Assembly: GCF_017409525.1 (NCBI RefSeq)
Contig: NZ_JAFQSO010000001.1
Location: forward strand, 1 to 64,000
Direction: 5' to 3'
Source of the DNA: Methanobrevibacter sp.
GTDB taxonomy: Archaea; Methanobacteriota; Methanobacteria; Methanobacteriales; Methanobacteriaceae
DNA: 64,000 bases
The translations under genes and the position numbers were made by a program. Below, one piece after another: positions 1 through 12,700 of the stretch (position 1 is the stretch's first letter; the number at the start of each line of letters is the position of its first letter). The notes beneath the pieces are model-generated. The model worked only from the letters and a program-made list of their open reading frames with translations, was not told where the DNA came from and did no database searches.

Positions 1-177
1 ATAATCAGAAGCCTGAGAAATCGTTTCACCTTGATATACCATACTTATGACAAGCAATTTACGATACATGTCATAAGAATCTTTGTATTCTTTCATTACA
101 TCTTTAATTTCATCCAATTCAAGATGTCCTGCAATTTTTTTGCTTCGTTCAACCATGAATATAACTTTGTATTTCAT
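1..177 (-). CDS. IS630-like transposase, N-terminal fragment cut by window edge
   Basis: An open frame on the minus strand starts with ATG at 177 and runs off the left edge without a stop (59 codons). A second in-frame ATG (codon 8, MVERSKKIAGHLEL) is an alternative start. The visible part has a charged lead-in and then the first helices of a helix-turn-helix (YRKLLVISMVYQGETISQAS), the layout of the DNA-binding domain at the N-terminus of IS630/Tc1-type transposases. The catalytic DDE domain would lie outside the window, so the family call rests on the N-terminus only and intactness cannot be judged. Confidence 0.6.
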   Translation of the reverse strand, partial: MKYKVIFMVERSKKIAGHLELDEIKDVMKEYKDSYDMYRKLLVISMVYQGETISQASDY

Positions 178-651
178 ATGGTATAAACTTTTCGAGAAAA
201 ACTATAATATTGTGTAATATTTTTTTTCCTTAGTCATGCGGAGTAATACTTCTTGTTTTCAAACATTGGTAATTATATGTTGGTAATATATGTATCAAAT
301 GCCGTAGTGTCGTTTATTCAGTAATATATCTTAAAATGGTAATTTTATATATTCTTTTTAATTTTTTTTATTATTTTTACTATGCTTTTCACTAATTTTT
401 AATTATTTTCATTATTTTGTTAAATTTTAGGATTGTTTTCAGATTTGCGAATGATATGTTGGAGCGGTGAATATTTTTTTTAAAATATTATTATATTTGT
501 ATATTCAATAAATATGAATTTTAATACTTTTTAGTTTAGAGGTGCACGATTTCTCATATGTTTATTATTGAAAACATAGATTTGAATATGTTTAATCTTC
601 TAATTAAATTTTATAAAATATTCACTTTTTTCCTAATTTCATTAAGTAAAG
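178..651. other. AT-rich intergenic spacer without a recognisable gene
   Basis: About 470 bases between the transposase start and the adhesin promoter. They are very AT-rich and carry no convincing coding frame or RNA gene. A short near-repeat around 266-292 (two copies of TTGGTAAT spaced by a few bases) is the only local structure seen. The end of the IS630-like element probably lies here, but no terminal inverted repeat can be identified because its partner is outside the window. Confidence 0.5.
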
Positions 652-660
652 TTTATATAT
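652..660 (+). promoter_or_regulatory. TATA box of the giant adhesin gene
   Basis: TTTATATAT at 652-660 is a good archaeal TATA box, placing the predicted transcript start near 684 and giving a leader of about 60 nt before the ATG at 746. Position and sequence are seen; the start site is inferred. Confidence 0.6.
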
Positions 661-731
661 TAATAGCATCTGATATAGATATCACCATAGACTCTCCATG
701 TGTGTTAAAAGATTAACACTCGTTATATAAT

Positions 732-741
732 GGAGGGGGTG
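732..741 (+). promoter_or_regulatory. Strong ribosome binding site of the adhesin gene
   Basis: GGAGGGGGTG ends 4 nt before the ATG at 746 and is nearly fully complementary to the 3' end of archaeal 16S rRNA. It fixes the start codon and predicts efficient translation of a very long message. Confidence 0.75.
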
Positions 742-745
742 TATT

Positions 746-3700
746 ATGAATAAAAAAGAGATATTGACAATAATATTATTAATATGTGTTATCTTCTCAC
801 TACAGGCAGTATCTGCTGCCGACAGTGGATCAGATAGCACTGACGGTAACGTCTTGTCAGTTGATAATAATGTCTCTTCATACGCACTTCCTAACTCCGA
901 ATCGAATGGCCTGGTAGGAAATGCGAATGAAGGTTCATTTACTGACTTACAAGGCATTGTAAACGGAGGGTCAGATATTATTCTGGCTAAGAACTATACT
1001 TATAATAGTGCTACAGATAGCGCACTCATAACAGGTGTTAAAATAACTGGTACTAAAACAATCAATGGTAACGGTAATGTAATCATTGATGGAAATCACA
1101 TGTCCAGAATATTCTTTATCGCACCAGGCGCTAATGTAACATTGAAAGGAATTACATTTGTTAATGCAAATGCAACTGTTATGCCAGATGGCACTACTCT
1201 AGTAGGTCACGGAGGGTCTATATTTACTAAAGGAGTAGTCCACATTGACAATTGTATATTCAGGGATAACACTGCTACTAAAGCTAATGGTGGTGCTGTA
1301 TTCATTAACGGTTTCGGCAGTACAATTACCAATTCCTACTTTGAAAACAACAGGGCTATCAAGAATCCTAACAACATGCAAACTGGTGTAGGTGGATCTG
1401 TATTCCTGAACGCTTCCAACATCACAATCAAACATTCCGAATTTATTAAAAATTGGGCAGGAATGAACGGTGGTGGTGTCGGTAGTAGTGGTAACGGTAT
1501 CCAAAATTGTACTATAACTAACTGTACTTTCACTTCCAATACTGCTAATGGTTCAGCTGGTGGTATAGGTATGCAAAGTAGTAACTTCCGTGTATGTGAT
1601 TCTACCTTCAAATATAATGAAGCTAAAGGAATGTTTACTATGTATCCTGGAAATGGTGGTGGAATAGTAATGAGAGGTTGGGACAGTTATGCATATAACT
1701 GTACCTTCATTAACAATACTGCTAAACAACATGGTGGTGCAGCATTCTCAACCAATACAACATATAATCCTCTAAACAATAATACTGGTTTTGTACTTTG
1801 TACCTTCATAAACAACACTGCCGGTTCCAATGGTGGTGCTGTTGATTGGGCCGCTGGTGCTACTCATGGTTATATTGAAGACTGTACTTTCACCAATAAC
1901 ACTGCTAAACGTAGTGGTGGTGCAGTACATTGGAGTGGTCACTATGGTATTATAAGTAACTCTACATTTACTAATAATAATGCTACTGGTGAGGTAACTA
2001 GTGAGATTGGTGGTATCACTGGTGGCGGTGATGGTGGTGCTATAGTATGGGTAGGTAGTTATGGTATTATTAATAATAGTTGTATCTTTACCGATAACTA
2101 TGCTAAGAACCGTGGTGGTGCAATATACTTGCATGGTAACTCTACCGAAAACTGTACTAATATTACTGTGTATTGTTGTATGTTTGTAAGTAACTATGCA
2201 GGTATTAATGGTGGTGCTGTAGATTGGCATGATGGTTCACATGATGGTGGTATATACAAGTCCTCATTTGACAATAATGCTGCTGGTTCCAATGGTGGTG
2301 CAGTATTCTGGAGTGGTCACCATGGTGAAATATTGAATTCCAACTTCACAAATAACACTGCTAAAGGTTTACTTAAGGATGAACATGGTAATATTGGTGA
2401 TGGTGGTGCAGTCATCTGGTCAGGTATTAACGGTACTGTTGAAAACTGTAGGTTCATTGACAATACTGCTAACAAGAATGAAAATTATGATTTCGGTGGT
2501 CGTGGTGGTGCTATATACCTACAAAACTGTACTCATGGCAACTGTGAAAACACCACATTTAGGGATGTCTACTTTAAAAACAACACTGCAGGCACCAACG
2601 GTGGTGCTGTAGACTGGCATTCAGGAGCACATGACGGTCTTGTTGAAAACGCTACATTTATCAACAACACTGCTAAACGTTCTGGTGGTGCTATTTTCTG
2701 GAACGGTCACAACGGTACTATCAGGAATGCTAATTTCACCAATAACAGAGCTTTGGGTATTGTTAATGCTACAAGTGTTTTAGGCGACATCACTTCTGGT
2801 GGTGACGGTGGTGCTGTAATGTGGTCTGGTGCTTTAGGTACTGTTGAAAATGTTAGATTCATCAACAACACTGCTGCCAAACGTGGTGGAGCAGTATTCT
2901 TGCAGTCCGCAGCGAATGAAACTTGTGATAATGTTAAATTTGATTGGTGTGTCTTCATTGACAATAATGCAGGTACTAATGGTGGTGCTATTGACTGGCA
3001 AGAAGGAGCATCACACGGTAATGTATCTAATTCCAGATTTGAAAACAACATTGCTAACAGATCAGGTGGTGCAGTATTCTGGAGCGGTCACAACGGTACA
3101 GTTCACAACTCAAACTTCACAAACAACAAAGCATTAGGAATCGCTGAAGGAAAAACACCTGCAGGTATTATAACTTTAGGCGGAGATGCTGGTGCTTTAA
3201 TGTGGAACGGAGCTATTGGTACTATAGATGAATGTATGTTCATCAATAACACCGCAGCTAAACGTGGTGGAGCAGTGTTCATGCAGGAAGGTGCGACAGA
3301 AAATTGTTATAACACCACATTCAGTCATTCCAAATTCATCAACAACACTGCAGGCACTAACGGTGGTGCTATCGACTGGCACAGGGGTGCAGCTAACGGT
3401 ACTATAGAATATTGTTCATTTGAAAACAATATAGCTTATAGGTCTGCAGGTGCAGTATTCTGGAATGGACGTAACGGTACTATCATGCACTCCAATTTCA
3501 CACAAAATGAGGCAAAAGGTATCGCTTGGGCTATATCAGTTCTAGGAGATAACAACACTGGTGGTGATGGTGGTGCAATTATGTGGTCCGGAGCTGTAGG
3601 TTTAGTGGATGATTGTAACTTCATCAACAATACCGCTGCCAAACGTGGAGGAGGTATATTCCTGGAAGGAACCGAAATCGAAAATTGTTATAATACCACA

Positions 3701-6700
3701 TTTGAAAATTCATACTTTGAACGTAATGTTGCAGGTAGTGAAGGTGGTGCTATTAACTGGGATATCGGTGCTGAAAACGGTTATGTATATAATGTGACAT
3801 TTGTCAATAACACTGCACATGTCAGTGGTGGTGCAGTACACTGGAACGGTTACAACGGTACCATCAGAAATTCAACATTCAAAAACAACAGAGCTATTGG
3901 GGATGTATATCTCTACAATATGACTATAACCATGGATAACGTTATTGTTAAAAATGACACTTTGGATGATGCTACTAAATTAACTGACGGTAAATTGTAT
4001 GTTCTTGTAATCCGTGAAGGAACAAAGCCAATTAAATATGAATTATATGTATCTGAAGCAAGGGAACACGGTCATGTATGGGTAAAACTTGATGAAACAA
4101 CCGAAATCAAAGCCTCTCCTTTCGATTGGGCTGTTGATGAGTTCTTCGGTGGAAACGGAGGTTCCATCATATGGCACGGAGATGTTGCTCATGTTGACGG
4201 CTGTAAGTTCATAGTCTCTGATTCCGCTCGCCGTGGTGGTGCAGCATACATGACCGGTGGGGATCACATAGAGTTTACAAACTGTACATTTGAAAACTGT
4301 ACTTCAGGTACTAACGGTGGAGGTGTTGACTGGTTAGCAGGCGCTAACTACGGTAAGGTTATAGACTGTAATTTCACAAACACCCGTGCCGCCCGTTCTG
4401 CCGGTGCAATCTACTACGATGGGGACTACGGTGAAATGAGAAACATAATCATTAAGAATGCCACTTCTTACGGTGGTGCAATTAATGAAAGTGCTGATAA
4501 GCTAGTCAAATATGCCGGCTGGGACTTAAGCCACTGGGATACAAATACTACTGGTGGTGACGCAGGAGCTATTATGTTTACTGGAGACCACATCACTGTT
4601 TATAATGTTAATGTCACTGACTGTACTGCTGCAGGTCGTGGAGGAGCAGTATTTTTACAAGACAACCATAATGTTACATTTGAATTATGTTGGTTTGAAA
4701 ATAACCGTGCATTAGGTATAGCAAATAACACTTTCAATGATCCTTACGACACTTCAAGCGGTCTTAATCGTGAACTCACTGGTGAAGGTGGTGCTATTGG
4801 TTTTGACGTAGGTGCAACCGAGAGTTCCATTATCTCATCCACATTCGTCAACAACTATGCTTTAAATTACGGTGGTGCAGTTCACTTCAGGCAAGGTGCA
4901 TCTGAAGATAAAATTATAAACTCCACATTCGATAAAAACCACGCTAATGAAGATGGTGGTGCATTATACATTGATGGTGATGACTGTGAATTGCACAATT
5001 CCACTTTTGACAATAACTATGCAGGTGACGACGGTGGAGCCATATTCTGGAAAGGTCAAGGAGGTACAATATATAATATCACCTGTAACAATAACTCAGG
5101 ATTAAGTACCCACGGTAACTCCAAAGGAGGAACCATCTGTCTTACAGGTAACGACATATCCCTTTCAGACTCCAGCTTCAAGCAAAGTTATGCAAAAGTT
5201 ACTGGTGGGGCAATTTTCGTAACAGGTAATAATGTAAACATCACAGGAAGTGACTTCAAAGACTGTAATGCAACTGATTCAACAGGTGGTGCTCTCCACC
5301 TTCTAGGTAACAACACTCTGGTTCGTGACTGTACCTTTGAAGAATGTCATGCGGATGCAGGTAATGCAGTTTACACTGAAGGAAACTACATAAAAATTAT
5401 TAATTCCACTTTCAACAACAACAACGGTACAGGTGACGGTGGAGCATTATACGTATTAGGTCACCATTCCGAATTGCACAATTCCACATTCACCAATAAC
5501 TTTGCAGGTGATGACGGTGGAGCAATCTACTGGGATGGTGACAAAGGTACAATATATAACATTACCTGTGAAAATAACAAAGGTATCAGTTTCAACGAAT
5601 CCAATTCCAAAGGAGGAACCATATGTCTTACAGGTGATGACGTAACCATTTCAAACTCCACATTCAAAAACACTTCCGCTAAGGATGACGGTGGAGCTAT
5701 TTACATATCCGGTAATCATGTTGATGTCATCGATTCAGTGTTCGAAAATTGTAATTCATCAAGTAATGGTGGAGCTATTTATGTACAAGGTGACAATACG
5801 GACATTATAGACTCCACATTCGAAAATTGTAACGCGACATTGGGTGGAGCTATTTATGTTGAAGGTGACGGAGCTACCATCTCTGCAGTAATTACAAATA
5901 CTCAGGCATTAGGCAAAGAATCCTATAATATTACTATTGATAGGAAATACTACAAGGACACACTCAAAGAGATTGGATTTGACATTGAGGATATTATTGA
6001 ATATCTCAACAACGTAACATTTGAAAATGTCACTGCCGAGAATGTTAAAACTTTAAACAATACTTTAAACGCTCTTAAAGATATTACTGGTCATATATTA
6101 GTCGGTGATGGAGTCAATACCACAAACATCACTATCGCTTTGAATTTAGTAAATCAGTTGATTGGAAACCTAACTCAAATCAATTCAACATTATCTGACG
6201 GCGGCGATAAAAACATCATACTTAAACTATTAAGTGAGATAAGTGCTGTTGGAGATGAATTGACTGATCTTTATGATGTTTCACAGAATATGGAACTTCC
6301 TGGGGATATGAAAAAACAAGTGGATGACATGATTGCATATCTTGATACAGTTGTTCCCGGAACCATATCAACTGCCGATATTGATACTTTAAACAAAACA
6401 TTAAAAGATATTGAACAAGCTATTGAAAAGATAGTCATCAGTGGCGCATTCAATTCTTCAAGCATCGATGTTGCTTTAAGCTTAATCGATGATTTAAATG
6501 CCAAGTTAACTGCAATTGATCCACAACATACATTAACAGGTCTAGATTGCACTGAAGTTGTAAATGAATTGAACAATCTTTCCAAGTTTGCAGAAAGTTT
6601 GGTTGTTCCTGAAACCGATGGACGTGGTGGAGCAATCTATATTTCCGGTAACGGTGCTACTATCCATGATTCTGAAATGAGCTACACCACTGCCGTTGAC

Positions 6701-9700
6701 GGAGGTGCAGTATTCATTACCGGAGATGACGTTACAGTCATCAATACATATTTCCATAATATTGAAGCTGTTGAGGACGGTGGTGCAATCTATATCACAG
6801 GTCAAAGAGGTAAACTGTACAATTCCAACTTCACCAACAACACTGTAGGTGATGACGGTGGAGCAATCTACTGGGAAGGTAACTATGGTGATATCTACAA
6901 CATCGTCTGCATAAACAACAACGGTACAGGTGACGGTTTAGGCAATCATTCCTCAACCAAAGGTGGAACAATGATTATTAACGGAGACCACACTACAGTT
7001 TCCAAATCCAGTTTCGCCAACAGTTATGCAGCTATTCTGGGTGGAACAATATATGTGACAGGAAACGACGTAAATATTACAGATTCCTCATTCAAGAATT
7101 CCACAGTTGGAAACAGTACTGGTGGAGCAATTCACATTTTAGGTAACGGTACCGGAATCCTTAACTGTATCATTGAAGATACTTTCGCACCTGAAAACGG
7201 TGGAGCTATATTTGTGGAAGGAAATAACGCTACAATCACTGCCAAATTCAGGAATACCAATGCTACCACTTCCGGTGGTTCTATTTATGTAGATGGAAAT
7301 AACACATGGATTATAAATTCCACTTTCGACAATACTTATGCATTCGGTCATGACGGTAACGGTGGTGGAGCTATTTACGTAGAAGGTCAATCCGCAACCA
7401 TTGAAAAATCCAACTTCACACATACCTATGCTAACAGAAACAATCTTGCCAGGGGTGGAGCTATTTTCATCCATGGAAACAACACTGATGTAATTGAATC
7501 TAACTTTAAAGAAGCCCACTCCAATATACAGGGTGGAGCAATTTATGTAAACGGTATTAATGCTACTATCAACGGTTCTCAATTTGATACATGTTCTGTT
7601 AACAGTCCTGGCTCTGAAGGTGGGGCTATTTATATTAAAGGTGAAAATACTACAGTTGAAGGTTCTAACTTCATTAACTCCACTTCTGTATTAAATGGTG
7701 GGGCCATTTATATAAACGGTTTAAATGCTACCGTGAAAGATTCCAACTTCACTGATTCTTCCGTTACTGGTAATGGTGGAACCCCTAGTGGTGGGGCCAT
7801 TTATATTCAAGAGGATTATGCTTCAATTGAAGGATCTATTTTCAAACATTCCACAGTGCCAAACAGTATTGGTCAAGGAGGAACTATCTTTATTGACGGT
7901 AATCATACTATAATTAAATCTTCTGTATTTGAATCTTCAAGTGCAAAGACTGGTGGAACATTATATCTTGAAGGTGATAGTTGTACAGTAAGTGACTCTT
8001 CATTCAATGATTCCTATGCTAAGACTAATGGTGGTGCAATGTACTCTACCGGTTCAAACTCCACTGTATCCAATTCCAACTTTACAAATAACCTGGCAGA
8101 AGAGAGTGGAGGAGCTCTATATTGGTATGGTGGAGCTCACTCTAAATATAACACTGTTGATGGCTGTATATTCACAAATAACACCGCACACGGTAATACT
8201 ACTTCTGCTTCTCAGACAAGAGGTGGTGGTGCTATTTATTGGTCTGAAAATGGAGAATATGGTACCGTTAAAAATTCCGAATTCTATTATAATTCCGTTC
8301 AATCCACTATTGATAAGAAAGTGGATGGAGGGGCTATTTTATGGGATAAAAGTTATCATGCATTGGTTGATAATTGTAGGTTTGTAGGCAATTTCGTCAC
8401 TACTAATGGTGATAGTAAACAAGCCGCCTCAGCTGCTGAATGGGATTGGGCTCAAGGTGGAGCTATGTATTTAAGGCCAAATAATAACTATACTGTGAAA
8501 AATTGTCTGTTTGAAAATTGTTCATCTTCTAAGGAAGCTGGTGCATTGTATATACAAGGAAAAACCAGCGGTACTGACCATATGATTACACTTGAAAATT
8601 GTAAATTCATAAATAACGTTGCTGAAGCTAAGGGTAAAGACACCAACAGCCTAATCAATGGTGGGGGTGCGATTCAGATTAAACAATGTACTAATTCTGA
8701 TTTTAAAAATCTTACATTTATAAACAATACTGCTAATAAAGGTGGAGCTTTATGTGTCTTTGATAGTGTCAGTAATTTAGTTGTAGATGGTGCTAATTTC
8801 ACAAAAAATAAGGCAGATAGGGGTTCTGCAATTTCTGCATCAAAAGGTTTCACATTAAAAAATGCGGTTCTTCTTGAAAATACGGCAACTACTGAGACAT
8901 TTGACTTAACTTTTAATAGAAATAATAATGGCACTATTGACATACTATTGGAAGGAAAGGATAATCGCTTAAATGCAATGTATGTTTCTGTAAATGGTAT
9001 AAATGTAAAGTGTAATAATGTTACATATTGGACTAATAATAACATATCAATTGGTAAGACAGCTGTTACAAATGCAAATCAAGGTTATACTGCTATTCCT
9101 GTTCCTGAAGCAGGTATAAGCGTAACCGTTGAAATATTTGATGGGGACAACAATAAATTACATGAAGGTATTTATGCAACCGATGAAAATGGTAAAATCC
9201 ACTTGGATATTGAAAAAATTCTAACTCCACCATATTCAACAGATAATATTTATGTAAATGCAAGACTTACAAATGAAGATTATTACACTATGGCTGAACG
9301 CACTTCAAGATTCCAAAACGTTTATATTATTAACGCTTCTGCATTGGATACAATATTCCATAGAAATACCACAGTTACTGCAGAAATCCTTGCTCCAAAC
9401 AATGGTACTGGACAAGCTGCAAATGGAACAATTTCAATTTACTTCGACGGCGAATTTGTTGGAAATATTACTGTTGTAGACAGTAAAGGAACTCTTGAAG
9501 ATATTCCTGCTAGATTAGGCACTGACGGCAAATTCCTTGAAGTTGGCAATCACACAGTATTTTTAAAATACTGGGGTGACGCAAACTTTGATGTGGCAAA
9601 CACAACAGTTTCATTCAATGTAACTAAAGCGCAATCCAATTTAACAGTCGGTTTCAATGATGTTGGATATGATTTATATGTGAATGTTACAATTTTCGAT

Positions 9701-12700
9701 GAATTTGATGATAAAGCATATTGGGATGCTAACGGAACAGCAACTGTTAAGTTTTATAGTGAAAACAATCCAACAGTTCTTGTCAGATCTGCAGAAGTTA
9801 AAATTGTTAATGGTTACGGTCAAACAATGATTCCTGATTTGCTTCCTAGAAATTACACTGTAATTACAACATTCAGCGATGACCATAACTATAACAGTTC
9901 AGTCAATTCAACCCGTTATGCATTGCTACAAAAACAATTTGCTGCCGTTTTCGTTGAAGTAAATGCATATGACATTATGGTGAATGATACAATTTATATC
10001 AATGTAACTATCGTTCCGCCGGATGGATATAATGTACCGGGTAATGTAACTCTCTATTTGGATAATAAAGGTTATAATTTAACGTTAACCATGGGACCTC
10101 ACAATGCAACAGCTAAATTCAACATAACTAATCTGACTGCAGGACCTAAAAAGGTAGTTGTATTCTATGAGGGTAGTAAACTTTTAGAACCTGCTAAAGG
10201 TGAAGCTGATTTCAGAGTACATAAATATAATACTACAATTTCAGCCAATGTTACAAACATTACCCATATTCAAAAAGAAATAATCAACATTACTCTTTTA
10301 AATGACACTACTGGTGTAGTTTCAGTTTTCGTTGATGGAAAAGAATACTTCGGAAGAATTGTGAATGGTACAGCATCAATTGAGCTTCCACAATTAGCCG
10401 TCGGGGAATATAATGTAACCGTATACTATGAGGGTGATGGCAAATATAACAATGCAACTAATAAGACAACATTCTACGTAACCAGGGTTACTCCTGAAAT
10501 GATTATAGATATTGAAAATGTAACTTATGGCAATTCCACCCACATTGTCGTAACACTTCCTGACTGCACTGAAGGTAATGTAAGCATTGAAATTGATGGA
10601 ACTCCATTCGATGTACCTAAACCTGTAAAAGACGGCAGGGTTGAATTTGTCGTAGAGTATTTAACCGCTGGAAACTACACATTGAAGGCAACATACAGTG
10701 GAGACATTAACCACACTGCTGTAAGCGGCGAACAAAAATTCACAGTATATAAAGCAAACAGGACAATAATCATTGAAGTTCAAAACATCACCTACGGCGA
10801 AATTGAACATATTAAAGTATTCGTAAACGCTACAGGTAATGTGACAATCTTTGTAGATGGCAGAAATGAAACAATCGAACTTAACGAAAGCGATGTTCCG
10901 GCTACAATATTAAGAGCTATTGTCAATGCGATTTCAGAATATAAAGGCAAAGCCGCTTTAGATGTATATAATCTGAATGTTGGAGTATATCCTGTTGATG
11001 TAATCTATCATGGTAATGCGAATTATAATGAAGCTAGTGCAAAAGCAACATTCATTGTATCACAAGTCAGCACAGGTTTAGTCATTGACACTCAAGATGT
11101 TCCTGTATGGAATAATGAATATGTCAATGTAACAGTTAGAAATTCAACTGGCGGCATCGCAGTTAATGCGACAGGAAACATAACTGTTTACATTGATGGA
11201 GAAAGACATAGTGCTAAGATTATTGATGGTGTGGCTAGATTCAACATCACCACTTCTCGCGTTGGAAGCAAAGTTGTTTGGGCATTCTATGACGGTGATA
11301 TCAACTTCATCGGAAACAAAACAATGAAAACATTCACAGTACAACAAAGAAATCCATTCATGAATGTGACTGCCCAAAACATTACTGTAGGTCAAAACGG
11401 AAATATTACTGTTGAACTTCCTGCAAACGCTACTGGTCATGTCGTAATTGAAGTTATTGGTGATAATGCTTATATTGTTTATCCAAACAACGGTCACGCG
11501 GCGGTTTATCCTAAAAACTTAAAAGAAGGAACTTATCTTGTAAATGTCGAATACTTCGGAGATGCATATGATAATTATCGTTATCGTTTAAAAGAAACTT
11601 ACTTCACTGTATCCAAATCAAACACTGCTGTTGAAATTGATGTTAACAGTACAGTCTACGGCAATAAAGTAAATATTACCGTTAAAGTGGATGCAGGTGT
11701 TGAAGGAAATATCACAATTAGATTGAATGATACTGAGATTGGCACCTACGGCATTGTTGGCGGTTGGGTGAATATTACTGTTGATGATCTTGCTGCCGGA
11801 AACTATACAGTTTATGCTAGCTACTCCGGTAACGGCAAATACAACATCAACAGCACCAGTAAAGGATTTGAAGTCACTAAAGTAATCTCAGCAATTACAA
11901 TCCAAGAGTCAACTGCCGATGCCGCTACAAACGCTACAATCGTTGTTAAAATTAATGAGACTGCTACCGGTAACATTACAATTACAGTTAACGGAACTAA
12001 ATATAATGCTACAATTGAAAATGGTGTGGCAACATTCACAATTGACCAACTGCTTTCAGGACAATATGACATCAAGGCCGAATATGATGGAGACAACAAT
12101 TACACTGCAGCCGTTCCGGTAACACTTACAAATGGACTCACAGTAACCAAAGTAAGCTGCTATCAAATCAATGTGACTGCAAACGACACCAAAGTTGGTG
12201 TGAACACTACAATCATTGTTAAAGTTCCAATCGATGCCACAGGCAATGTATCAATTTACATCGATGGACTATTTGAAGAAAATGCTACAATTGATCATGG
12301 CATTGCTCAATTGAATGTAACCAGGCCTTACGGCAACCATACAGTAAACGTGACATTCACTGACGCCAAGTACGGTCCAAGATATGCAATCTGCGACTTC
12401 TGGGTATTCAAACATGACTCTCCTCTCGTGATTGATGTCGATTCAATACTTGTCGGCGACGTTGCATACATCAACGTGACAGCTCCTAGCGACAATGTGA
12501 CAATTGAAATCAACGGCAAATCATATAATATGGTTAAATATGAAAATGGCATTGCCTACTTCGAGGTATCAGGTCTAGGACACGGCAACAAGACTGTCAT
12601 AGCCATTTATGGCGGAAGCGACAAATATCTTGCAAACACTACAACCAAAAACTTCACAGTGGACAAACGCAATTCATACATTAAAGTAAACGTAACCAAC

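Noticed and set aside
682-957. Minus-strand open frame overlapping the adhesin promoter and start
   Set aside because: It runs antisense to the signal peptide and leader, has no ribosome binding site, and its translation shows no protein-like pattern.
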